DNA of 46,719 nt, from assembly GCA_945865695.1 (NCBI GenBank), contig CAMBFX010000005.1, positions 1-46,719 of the forward strand, given 5' to 3'. The stretch is from Chryseobacterium gleum (GTDB lineage: Bacteria; Bacteroidota; Bacteroidia; Flavobacteriales_D; UBA2798). This document shows positions 24,698 through 32,950 of the stretch, one piece after another. How positions within the stretch are numbered: position 1 is the first letter of the stretch; each line of letters opens with the position of its first letter. The notes under the pieces were generated by a model. The model worked only from the letters and a program-made list of their open reading frames with translations, did no database searches and had not been told where the DNA came from. A program made the translations under genes and the position numbers.

Positions 24698-25375
24698 CTA
24701 TGTCGCTTGCACACTATTATTCAATGTATTTTTTATTGATTTTAAATGCCATAATAATCGCTCATAGGAACCATTATCTAAAGCTCTTTGACCAGTTAGC
24801 ATACCACTTAAAAAAACAGGTATTTCTGACTTGGTCAAATAAGTTCCTAATTTGTCGTTCCATTTAAGCTCGAGAAATTTTTTTAGGACTTTTGATGCAA
24901 AGGCATTTTCAATAACAATTATTTTCGGTTCAATAATACTTATTAGCTCTATTGACAATTTAATTTGCTCTTGGCAAAATGAATCTGTTATTTTCTTTTC
25001 AATCAACTTTTGATTAGTTTCTCGTTCAAATAATAGGTCTATGTGTTCCCATTCAATATTTAATTCCTTGGATATATCAGCAAATTTCTTGAAATACGGA
25101 TATTTTGCTTTAGCCAATAAACCAATGCTTTTAAATACCTCAATTTTGTCTTCTTCAAAGGTATTGAAGTTAAAATAAGTGTCAATATTTTCTAATACAT
25201 GAGAATATTGTTGTTCATCTTTTAAAATTTGTTTCAAGCCTTTTTCGCTAAATGATGGATTTAATCCTATAAATAACAGAGCATTATTTTTAAGATCTGG
25301 ATAAAAGTTTGGTGATCTTTTTTGATTATGATCTTTCTCCCACAATTTTATAATCTTTTCGTTAATTGATTTCAT
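24698..25375 (-). CDS. Uracil-DNA-glycosylase-superfamily-like protein
   Basis: 225 aa. ALLFIGLNPSFSEKG resembles the N-terminal active-site loop of UDG-fold proteins (GxNPS), IIEPKIIVIENAFASKV sits where the central strand should be, and PVFLSGMLTGQRALDNGSYE resembles the late conserved loop of uncharacterised Bacteroidota UDG-like proteins. Enzyme activity cannot be told. I infer a DNA-repair-like or nucleic-acid-binding role. It lies in the IS3-bounded segment. Confidence 0.5.
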   Translation of the reverse strand: MKSINEKIIKLWEKDHNQKRSPNFYPDLKNNALLFIGLNPSFSEKGLKQILKDEQQYSHVLENIDTYFNFNTFEEDKIEVFKSIGLLAKAKYPYFKKFADISKELNIEWEHIDLLFERETNQKLIEKKITDSFCQEQIKLSIELISIIEPKIIVIENAFASKVLKKFLELKWNDKLGTYLTKSEIPVFLSGMLTGQRALDNGSYERLLWHLKSIKNTLNNSVQAT

Positions 25376-25493
25376 AGTTAATAAATATATTGTAAAACTT
25401 CTAAAACTTCAAACGCAATTACAGGAAAAAAGTTCCCGTAATCGTTAAATGCTTAGTTAAAATACGGATTATGTTTTGCCTTTATGGTTCATA

Positions 25494-25970
25494 TCAATAA
25501 GCGTATTTCACAGCGTGCCAAATTGCCACAAATTCTATGATTGTCACATAACCGTCAATTGAAAACTGAATATCACTAGAATAACTTGAGTTGCCAGTAA
25601 ATACTTTTCCATCTTTGATGGTTGCTATAACATCGCTGCTATAATTTGATGTACCCTTGTAAACTTTGCCATCTTTAATTGTCATAACAATATCGCTGCT
25701 ATAATTTGATGTTCCCTTGTAAACTTTGCCATCTGATACATTGTAAAGAACATCACTTGAATAATTGCTTGTCCCTTTGTAAACTTGGCTTCCGTTTATA
25801 TTACAAATTACATCCGATGAATAGTTTGATGTTTTTTTGTACACCTTGCTATTATGGAGATTACAAATTACATCACTTGAATAATTACTTGTCCCTTTAA
25901 AGACTTTTGTTTGTGCATTCATAGTGAAAGAAGTTAGCATAATTGTTGCCAGTAAAATTAAATTTTTCAT
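25494..25970 (-). CDS. Secreted 20-residue-repeat protein
   Basis: 158 aa with a signal peptide (MKNLILLATIMLTSFTMNA). The mature part is about six copies of a 20-aa unit, consensus KVYKGTSNYSSDVIATIKDG, with exact 60-bp spacing in DNA for most copies, and ends in IIEFVAIWHAVKYAY. Such Ser/Tyr/Gly units suggest a beta-solenoid. The function is unknown. A decayed paralogue lies at 36812-37010. Confidence 0.7.
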   Translation of the reverse strand: MKNLILLATIMLTSFTMNAQTKVFKGTSNYSSDVICNLHNSKVYKKTSNYSSDVICNINGSQVYKGTSNYSSDVLYNVSDGKVYKGTSNYSSDIVMTIKDGKVYKGTSNYSSDVIATIKDGKVFTGNSSYSSDIQFSIDGYVTIIEFVAIWHAVKYAY

Positions 25971-26361
25971 TTTTACAAATTTTGAATTTTGTTCCTACTC
26001 ATATGGCTTTTCGGTGTCGCCCTGTTTTTTAAGTGGTCGCTAGTCTCCAACTTTTTTTTAATATTATTTCTTATCAGTCAAACGCAATTTCAAGTATTGT
26101 CAAAATTGGATGGTGCTCTTGTTTCTGTCATTCCTTTGTGTCGTTTTTTAAACTTGCCTATAAATTTACACAAGTACCATAAGTCCTCTTAGCGCTCAAA
26201 ATAGTGTGCTAACCGCACTTTTGGTAAGTTTAGCTAAAAAAATTTAAAAACCTATTTTATGAAGTAAATTATTCCTTCTAAAAAACATTTTTTCTCAAGA
26301 TCAATTGAAAAATTCAGAGAATTCTCAAGATAACCTGAAATATCCTGCAAATCTATTAGGC
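25971..26361. other. Gene-free region
   Basis: No convincing ORF on either strand; the 67-aa ORF 25989-26192 looks like a shadow. A short direct repeat TTCTCAAGAT occurs twice near 26290-26330. It lies downstream of the reverse transcriptase remnant. Confidence 0.3.
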
Positions 26362-26982
26362 TCATTTAATACTCCCCCACTCCTCTCTCCCCTTTAAAAT
26401 CGCCAAAAACTTTTTCATATTCACTTTTTCTTTAAAACGCCATTTAGCAAAATAGGTGGTTGCTGCCTTTTCTAATCCGTTTTTTTCGAGGTCGTGGCGC
26501 ATAGCACGGGTTTGTTTTTTGTAGGATCGATCAATATTCAGCTTTTCGTTAACCTTGAGGCCAGTAACCACCATGCGCTGCTTTCAGGTACGGAAAAAAA
26601 CTTTCTTTTCGTTTAATTGGAAACCAAATTAGAACAGGAACTTTTTGATGACATTATGAAAGACCTTGTATTTTTGGGTAAATCCAGGCTCTTTAGACGA
26701 AAAAGAAAGGTCGTCGGCATATCGGGATAGGTAATATTAAAAAGATTGCAGAAATCGCTTATTTTGGCATCAAGTGAGAGAAAAATAAAATTACTAAGTA
26801 TGGGCGAGGTTGGAGCTCCTTGCGGTAAACGATCTTCGTAGGTGCATAAACGTCACAGCGAAGCAGCCATCGGCTTTGGGAAAGAAAAAGGTTCTTCGAG
26901 AAAAACTTGTCTTGTTTGCAAGGTATTGATAGATGGAAAAAAATCTTCGATATCTACGGTGATTAAATATGCTTTGCCAACA
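26362..26982 (-). pseudogene. Degraded retron-type reverse transcriptase
   Basis: On the minus strand, fragments in shifting frames give VDIEDFFPSI (RT motif 3), DRLPQGAPTSPILSN (motif 4), RYADDLSFSS (motif 5, catalytic YADD), FGFQLNEKK (motif 6) and VVTGLKVNEKLNI ... RAMRHDLEKN (C-terminal thumb). These are retron/group-II-like RT blocks. At least two frameshifts and several stops break the gene. The N terminus is cut by the IS3 right-end relic. Only the last 70 aa (26362-26574) appear as an ORF. The upstream msr-msd region is lost. Confidence 0.85.
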
Positions 26983-27065
26983 TACGCTCCCATGCTTGTT
27001 AAATTTATTACAAACACTCCCTAAATAATCATTATATTTAGTGCACTTTATGTTGAAGATTTACA
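26983..27065 (-). mobile_element. Right-end relic of a related IS3 element
   Basis: CTCCCATGCTTGTTAAATTTA, TTACAAACACTCCCTAAATA and CACTTTATGTTGAAGATTTACA repeat 22777-22860 of the intact IS with few changes and one 8-bp deletion. It includes the orfA start (minus strand ATGGGAGCGTA) but nothing further. Confidence 0.8.
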
Positions 27066-27155
27066 TGCTTCGTGACGGGGCTAACTAAAACGTGTAAACT
27101 GAAATAAAAGGATTAAATTGCATAAACTTTCATTTGTTAATTCAAAAGCTATAAA

Positions 27156-28505
27156 ATGGATATTCTTGAAAAAATTCTAGGCGAAACTAGTATGCAGCGC
27201 TATGCATTAGTTAAACTCTTTTTAGCACACCCCATGAAAACATATTCGAGAAAAGAGTTGCTTCATTGCATGCTGAATGAACCATATTCAACCTATTTAA
27301 CGAATGAAAATACAGGTGAACATGCTTGGGAAGGTGCAGTGGTTCCAACCTCACTAATTGAGCGGTTGGACGAATTAGTTGAGCGCGAAATTATCGAAAT
27401 AATTATGCGTGATAAAAAAGAAAAACGTTATAAATTAAATAGACTTGATACAGAAAATTCAACTTTAAACAATATAGAACTAAATCAAAGAGATTTAAAT
27501 GATCTAGAATCAATAGAAAAGGCCTTTAGCAAATACGAACTACCTTTTATCCAATCAATGAAAAGACTCGTTCAATTAAATAATGAAAGAAACGAAGTTC
27601 AAAACAATGGAAATAGCTATTCGCATATTGATTTTGAAACACCTTTTATTAATGATCCAACAGTATTGGAAGTTACAAATGACTTATATTATGCAATTAA
27701 AGATTGTAATCCAATATTAAATTTAAAATATAACGGTCATTACAATTCCAATAACGAACCTTTAAAACATCATTTAAAAATTTTTCATCCTTACCTAATA
27801 AAAGAATCGCGTGGTCAATGGTATGTTGTTGGAAAGTGCCCGAGTGAAAATACATTCAGGAATGTTCCTATTAATAGAATCCAAAATAAAGAACTTGAAG
27901 TAAATGAGGATGAAACTTTTATTCGCGAAAAATTTGATGCTTCAACTTATTGGGATGGTTGTGTGAGTATAACTAAGATTGGGCTACCTGTAAATATATC
28001 ATTCCATTTAAAAAATGGCGAAATCTATAATAATGTAGATTATATAAAAGCCACCCCAATTATAAAAAAAGGGCAAACCATAAAACCTTTAAATGCTATG
28101 TGGTATGAGGTGAAGCTCAAAAATATTTATATGGGGCCAGAGCTGGTTCGAATTGTTAGATCATTAGGATTAGAAAATATAAAAAATGTAAGCCCAAAAT
28201 GGTTACATGAGGATTTGTTTGAAACCGGTGAACGCAAGCAATTTATTTTCAGCGTTCGATTACCTGAGGATATGACTAGGAAAGCATTCGAAAATGAAAT
28301 GATTTCTGAATTAAGATTAAACATAGGGAATGACAATGCTTCTGCAACATTTTCAATAACTGAAATACCAAACAAAAAAGGATGGCTTAAAGTTACATTA
28401 AACAAGATTTTGATTAATTCAATATTATCTACTTTCATTTTAAAAACAATTAAAAACATAGGGGAACAAAATTATACTACCAAAATGAATACCGTCTTAA
28501 ATTAA
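27156..28505 (+). CDS. WYL-domain-type transcriptional regulator
   Basis: 449 aa. An N-terminal winged-helix region (about 10-95: TSMQRYALVKLFLAHPMKTYS) is followed by a WYL domain at about 200-265 (HPYLIKESRGQWYVVGKCPSENTFRNVPINRI), where GQWYVVG stands for the W-Y-L strand. The C-terminal part (about 290-430) carries a further repeat-like beta domain (VNISFHLKNGEI). In the family, WYL proteins sense ligands and often control defence islands. It lies just upstream of a NADAR gene on the same strand. A 12-bp perfect hairpin separates the two. Confidence 0.75.
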   Translation: MDILEKILGETSMQRYALVKLFLAHPMKTYSRKELLHCMLNEPYSTYLTNENTGEHAWEGAVVPTSLIERLDELVEREIIEIIMRDKKEKRYKLNRLDTENSTLNNIELNQRDLNDLESIEKAFSKYELPFIQSMKRLVQLNNERNEVQNNGNSYSHIDFETPFINDPTVLEVTNDLYYAIKDCNPILNLKYNGHYNSNNEPLKHHLKIFHPYLIKESRGQWYVVGKCPSENTFRNVPINRIQNKELEVNEDETFIREKFDASTYWDGCVSITKIGLPVNISFHLKNGEIYNNVDYIKATPIIKKGQTIKPLNAMWYEVKLKNIYMGPELVRIVRSLGLENIKNVSPKWLHEDLFETGERKQFIFSVRLPEDMTRKAFENEMISELRLNIGNDNASATFSITEIPNKKGWLKVTLNKILINSILSTFILKTIKNIGEQNYTTKMNTVLN

Positions 28506-28548
28506 GAACTTTATAAAGTTTTAGGAAATACGATTGGGTAGGTTATAA

Positions 28549-28577
28549 ATCATGTTTCGGATAAACCGAAACATGAT
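28549..28577 (+). terminator. Perfect 12-bp hairpin between the WYL and NADAR genes
   Basis: ATCATGTTTCGG, a five-base ATAAA loop, CCGAAACATGAT. There is no T run after it, so it may be an operator, an attenuator or a factor-dependent terminator rather than a classical terminator. Confidence 0.5.
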
Positions 28578-28614
28578 AGTGTATTCTTGCATCTAAATCC
28601 TAAAACATATAGCT

Positions 28615-29079
28615 ATGATAAAATTCACAAAAGTAAGTTTGCCTTTCGGATGGTTAGGCAATATGGCTCCATTTCCAGTTATGTATAATGGAAAAAAATG
28701 GTTAACAATTGAAGCCCTTTTTCAGGCATTGAGATTTGAGAATGAAAAAATAATTGAAGAAATAAGGTTAGAAAAAAGTCCTATGGGTGCAAAAATGAAG
28801 GCGAAAAAACATAAATTATTATATGTTGTTGAGCCAATGTCAGAAAAAGATTTGGAAAATATGAGAATGTGCGTAAGATTAAAATTAGAGCAACATCCAA
28901 GATTGGTTGGGCAGCTTTTAGCTACTAATGATCAATTAATTTGTGAAGATATTGGAAAAAGAAATGGAGAAAGACACAAATTTTGGGGCGCAAAGGAGAT
29001 AAATGGTGTGTGGGAAGGTAAAAATATGATGGGTGTAATTTGGATGGAATTGCGAACACAGTTAAGAAAACCAATTTAA
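28615..29079 (+). CDS. NADAR-family protein (YbiA-like)
   Basis: 154 aa, full length for the family. [45 protein letters not shown] and [20 protein letters not shown] match the YbiA/NADAR fold, including the conserved Trp/Phe and Glu positions. NADAR proteins hydrolyse N-glycosidic bonds in riboflavin intermediates or remove ADP-ribose from DNA, and some act in phage defence or as antitoxins. The substrate cannot be decided here. It lies behind a WYL regulator and is probably controlled by it. Confidence 0.8.
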   Translation: MIKFTKVSLPFGWLGNMAPFPVMYNGKKWLTIEALFQALRFENEKIIEEIRLEKSPMGAKMKAKKHKLLYVVEPMSEKDLENMRMCVRLKLEQHPRLVGQLLATNDQLICEDIGKRNGERHKFWGAKEINGVWEGKNMMGVIWMELRTQLRKPI

Positions 29080-29095
29080 TGAATTAACAAATTAT

Positions 29096-29276
29096 TAAAA
29101 CAATCATTGAAGCCATTTTTGGTCATGTTCCGAATTTAACGAATGTTCCCATCGAATCCTTTTTTAAAGAGTAAATACAATATAGTATTATAAAATAGTA
29201 TTATTGAATAACATTAATAAGATATATTATGACATCCCTTAAATTCGATGGCGAAACACTTGAAGTTTTTATCTAG
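29096..29276 (+). pseudogene. Two short gene remnants
   Basis: An open tail (IIKTIIEAIFGHVPNLT ... SFFKE stop) at about 29096-29174 has no start, and a 15-codon piece MTSLKFDGETLEVFI stops at 29276. Both look like leftovers of coding sequence rather than genes. I do not recognise them. Confidence 0.3.
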
Positions 29277-29294
29277 TACCTAAATTTAAACATT

Positions 29295-29692
29295 ATGAAA
29301 AAGTTAAGCATTCTCGTAATCTTTTCAGTATTTGTAATTAGTGTAGCAAGTTCACAAACTAGCAAAAATTTCTATTCTGAAACTCTTGACACGATTCAGC
29401 ATATTAATTGACACAGCGTAATAATACTCTTGAGTATCCATCTTACTAGACTGATCGGGTGGTTTGGGAATACGATTTAATTAATAAGACTGCAACATGG
29501 AAGGGTGGATCAAATACTCAAATTTACAAAATCTACAGTGCGGTCAACTATAATGGAGTTTTAACCTTAACGGTAGGTGACTCGGTTCAAGTTGGATGGA
29601 CTGTTCAAATTAAAAATCAGCCTGACGGCACTATTCTTTTTACATCTAAAAATGTTGAACTTGTCGATGGAAAGTCGGATGGATTTTTTTAA
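29295..29692 (+). pseudogene. Broken small secreted protein gene
   Basis: MKKLSILVIFSVFVISVASSQ at 29295 is a good signal peptide but stops after 38 codons. In a shifted frame the sequence continues LTQRNNTLEYPSY, a stop (29447), then TDRVVWEYDLINKTATWKGG to 29692. One frameshift and one in-frame stop therefore separate three pieces of one former gene. The GTG-started ORF 29459-29692 in the track is the last piece. Confidence 0.6.
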
Positions 29693-30004
29693 AAAAATGT
29701 AGTTGTTGTTTCTAGATAATAAACAATACTGCAAAAATAAAAAAATGGACAAATTTTTGTGTAATATCTATAACAAACAATCTAAATTTCAACATTATGA
29801 ATTAAGGAGTTAAAAATAGAACCGAGGCAATAAAATAAATATGGGATATATGGTGAAATTCTTCTTTTTATAGTAAATTTGCTTAGAGCTGATACATGAC
29901 GATTAAAGCTTACATTTTAAACTTAAACACAATCTGCCAGTTAATAATAGAAAATATCTTTAATATATAATTGAATATTAACAGGGATTTAAAAATTTAT
30001 CATT
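29693..30004. other. Gene-free leader region
   Basis: AT-rich. One exact TAnnTTTG box (TAAATTTG, 29874-29881) could be the -7 of the 30005 gene with a leader of about 125 bases. No other feature seen. Confidence 0.25.
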
Positions 30005-30817
30005 ATGAACATAAATGACTATCTAAATGCAATAACATCTTTCTTAAACGATGAACCTGCTGATTTTCTTCTTGCCACAAAACAAGAAGATTATTTAACC
30101 TATCGTATTTCCTCTTATTTAACAAATCATTCTGCTGAACAATATCAGCCAACCCAGTTCCTTCGCCATGATTTAGTTGTTTTAGATAATGAAGGAACAA
30201 AAAAAAATATCGTTGAATTTAAGTTTCAATATAGTAGTGATTTTTCAGCGCTTTACAAAACAAATAATGGTATCGAGCCATTTAGAAGTGATGTCGAAAA
30301 ATTAATAAATGTTAAATCTGAGTGCTTTCTTGTTCAATATATAGTTCACTTCTCTAAAGAAGACTTAGCAGTATGGATAAATAATATACACAACGAATAT
30401 TTTCATGCAATTTTCAATAATCAAACAAAATATTTTCCTTACATAAATAATGCAAACCTGAGAAGATTCGCAAATGAATTACGTTTTAAGGAAACTGCAG
30501 GTTTAATATATGATGCACAATATCCTGAAACGCATGTTAAAGAAATTCTTTTCTATGGCTTACCCGTAATAAATGAAGGGCATTTTAAAATCAGAAGGGA
30601 TGTTTCAATGCATTTCATGAGCAGACCAATTTCCATTCCTCATGAACTGCATGTTTTTTTGTGGAAGATTGATAATAAAAAGGGTGCTAATATTACTTTA
30701 AACGCAGCAGAAACGATCAAAAAATCAGCCCCGCCTAAGCGACCACAAAGACCTTTCCCAACAAAAAGGCCTGGACCAGGAGAAAAGGGAAAACCCATGT
30801 CAGGTTCGTTTTATTAG
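30005..30817 (+). CDS. Candidate PD-(D/E)XK nuclease-fold protein
   Basis: 270 aa. QEDYLTYRISSYL, FLRHDLVVLDNEGTKKNIVEFKFQ and EKLINVKSECFLVQYIVHF follow the order of a restriction-type PD-(D/E)XK core: helix with Glu/Arg, D56, E71-x-K73 and a following strand. The C-terminal 35 residues are Pro/Arg/Lys-rich (PPKRPQRPFPTKRPGPG), a likely disordered nucleic-acid-binding tail. The gene is 92 bases upstream of another unknown gene on the same strand. Nuclease activity is inferred from the pattern only. Confidence 0.45.
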   Translation: MNINDYLNAITSFLNDEPADFLLATKQEDYLTYRISSYLTNHSAEQYQPTQFLRHDLVVLDNEGTKKNIVEFKFQYSSDFSALYKTNNGIEPFRSDVEKLINVKSECFLVQYIVHFSKEDLAVWINNIHNEYFHAIFNNQTKYFPYINNANLRRFANELRFKETAGLIYDAQYPETHVKEILFYGLPVINEGHFKIRRDVSMHFMSRPISIPHELHVFLWKIDNKKGANITLNAAETIKKSAPPKRPQRPFPTKRPGPGEKGKPMSGSFY

Positions 30818-30909
30818 AAATAGATTTTATGTAACACAACAACATAATTAGAATAAAGGCTTGTTATTCGGTAAAACTCATTTTCTCTAAATAAATCAAT
30901 AGCAATATT

Positions 30910-31812
30910 ATGCAAGCATATATTCAAAATCAACTTAATTTATATGAAGGTAACCCATTAGGCTACTCTAATTTACCATATGTACCAGAGGTTAATCTTA
31001 ATCAACCATTAATTTACCATCAGACAAGAAACCTTTTTGACGCATATTTCCCACCATTACACACACTAGGAAATTATGATACTAAAAAGAACAAAAAGTT
31101 AGTTTTATTAAGCCTTGAGCCACATAAAAAAGTTAGAATCCACAACGACAATATTGATTTATCTTGTGATTTTTTGTTACAGGTATATGCTCTAAAAAAT
31201 TTAACAATTAACAATGTTTTAGACGCTAATGCGTATCGTCAACAAAATTTGAATCATCAGCTCTACATGGATTACCAGTTAGATTATTTCAATACTTTCC
31301 CCGCTTTATTCAGAAATCAAGGAATGGATTTATATCCAGATGCGTATAATCATACTTACTGGAGGTATATAGCGCATATTGCAAAGGGGTATTTAAATTT
31401 ACCGGGGTTCCTAAATAATGAACCAATAAGGGAAAATGGATGGCAATCTTTATCTGATGGATTAATTGAATTACCTATTTTCCCAATGAGTGCTCCCAAT
31501 CATCCTAATGTAGGATTTAATGCATCTATCGCGGCAATGCTATGGAATAGGTTAGAATTAATTAGGCCATCTTGCGTTATTTCTTTAGCAAGATCTCATG
31601 AGAATGAAATTTTAGGTTATATGGGCATCAACAACCCCCCAGTTGAAGAAAGAGTTGTTTGTGAACAAAAAATAAGAATATTCTATGTAAATCATTTAGG
31701 ACGGAATTTTAAGCTAATTACCGGTGTTGCATTAGCTGCGCATGTTGCGTGGGGTGGTTTAAATGGAAAATATAATTACGCATACCAATTAGGCCAAATT
31801 GCGCAAGAATAG
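30910..31812 (+). CDS. Hypothetical protein, possible UDG-like fold
   Basis: 300 aa. KLVLLSLEPHKKVRI looks like an active-site strand-loop, LELIRPSCVISLARSHENEI like a central strand, and IFYVNHLGRNFKLITGVALA like a later loop with His and Asn, an order seen in uracil-DNA-glycosylase-superfamily proteins. The similarity is weak, and no family is claimed. It follows the PD-(D/E)XK-like gene and probably shares its transcript. No signal peptide. Confidence 0.4.
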   Translation: MQAYIQNQLNLYEGNPLGYSNLPYVPEVNLNQPLIYHQTRNLFDAYFPPLHTLGNYDTKKNKKLVLLSLEPHKKVRIHNDNIDLSCDFLLQVYALKNLTINNVLDANAYRQQNLNHQLYMDYQLDYFNTFPALFRNQGMDLYPDAYNHTYWRYIAHIAKGYLNLPGFLNNEPIRENGWQSLSDGLIELPIFPMSAPNHPNVGFNASIAAMLWNRLELIRPSCVISLARSHENEILGYMGINNPPVEERVVCEQKIRIFYVNHLGRNFKLITGVALAAHVAWGGLNGKYNYAYQLGQIAQE

Positions 31813-31959
31813 CGGTGTTTCCGCATCCAAAGTAGAAGTGCACAAAGCCATTTCTAAGATCGACAGATGGAGTATCTTGATGTGAGTAAAAATGCTACCG
31901 AGAAGATTTTTAAGATTGTTATTGAAAAACTTCAGAATATTTGCATCCATGAAGAATCC

Positions 31960-32297
31960 TATTTCACGACGACACCGTCCTATGTAATTTGTATTTTTTA
32001 CGACCTTTCCATTAATGTCATATTCTATCCATTCTCCTTTCCATCAACATAACTACCTTGTAATTCTATATAGCCATTTGCCGAATAGAAAACCCAATCT
32101 CCACTTTTATTGCCATCTGCATAACTTCTCTTTCCAAACACTTTTCCATCGATACTTTCCCAAAATTCAATCCATTCTCCACTCTCCTTCCCATTAACAA
32201 ATTCACCTTTTGATTCTATTTTTCCCTCAGCAAAGGCAATATATATAATCCATTCACCATCCAGTTTCCCATCGTAGTGCTTGGAGTCAGAAATGAT
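31960..32297 (-). pseudogene. Broken MORN-repeat (YwqK-like) protein gene
   Basis: On the minus strand HYDGKLDGEWIIYIAFAEGK, GEFVNGKESGEWIEFWESID and GSYVDGKENG are MORN-variant repeats (GxYxxGKxxGxWxxY). The frame stops at 32025 but continues one frame over as GEWIEYDINGKVVKN, so a frameshift is present. No ATG starts the frame. It begins right after the SLOG gene stop. Confidence 0.6.
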
Positions 32298-32309
32298 TAT
32301 TTTTAATAA

Positions 32310-32930
32310 TCACAACCATTTCATCCATGTTCTCTGGTCGATGAAAGGCACATTTTTTTCTTTACACATTAACATAGTATGCCCAGTTCCTCCTTGTTGT
32401 GGCTTTTTTAAATCATCGTAAAAAATTGCAAAATAGGCAGGTAAAATACCAGCTTTAGTGCCTATTACCATTACAGAATCGCGTAGTATATAAGCTCCTT
32501 TTGATTTTAAACGCTTATCCGCCCCCTTCATATACTCTACCACTAAACCTTTAACTTCTCTATTTTTCTGAGCGGTATAAACAACATCAGGTTCCTGGAT
32601 TAAATTTATACTATCGAGAGGAATTGTTTGATAAGCATTATTGTTAGCAATTTTATGACCTGAATACGGAGTTATTACCTGCAACTTTTTAGAATTTATT
32701 TTTATTACTCCTTCCGAAAAAAGCTGGTCTGCTCCATCAGCATTACCACTTCTGAAAATAATGTTGTTTGTATTTTTGGTAAGCAATTCGCCTAACCGAA
32801 CAAGTTTAGGCTTATCAGCTTCCATCACATCCCTTTTTCCTGCTAAAAGAACAATTGAGTTTTCTTCATCCAGCAGTCGAATAAAATCAACAAGTGAAAG
32901 ATTTTCAGGATTTTTAATGAGTTTTCTCAT
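32310..32930 (-). CDS. SLOG-family (DprA/LOG-like Rossmann) protein
   Basis: 206 aa. SIVLLAGKRDVMEADKPKLV and IIFRSGNADGADQLF are the two phosphate- and nucleotide-binding turns of the SLOG superfamily (GSRG/TGxxxGAD type). GTGHTMLMCKEKNVPFIDQRTW is the C-terminal region. Members bind or make nucleotide ligands, and some sit in TIR/SLOG defence systems. It follows an HTH-like gene by 20 bases and is followed by a broken MORN-repeat gene. The activity is unknown. Confidence 0.7.
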   Translation of the reverse strand: MRKLIKNPENLSLVDFIRLLDEENSIVLLAGKRDVMEADKPKLVRLGELLTKNTNNIIFRSGNADGADQLFSEGVIKINSKKLQVITPYSGHKIANNNAYQTIPLDSINLIQEPDVVYTAQKNREVKGLVVEYMKGADKRLKSKGAYILRDSVMVIGTKAGILPAYFAIFYDDLKKPQQGGTGHTMLMCKEKNVPFIDQRTWMKWL

Positions 32931-32950
32931 ATTTGGTTTGTGAACATCTA

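Noticed and set aside
25989-26192. 67-aa ORF, possible membrane peptide
   Set aside because: No start signal, low complexity, no homology.
26842-27024. 60-aa plus-strand ORF
   Set aside because: Antisense of the reverse transcriptase remnant and IS3 relic.
31867-32052. 61-aa plus-strand ORF
   Set aside because: Antisense of the broken MORN-repeat gene.
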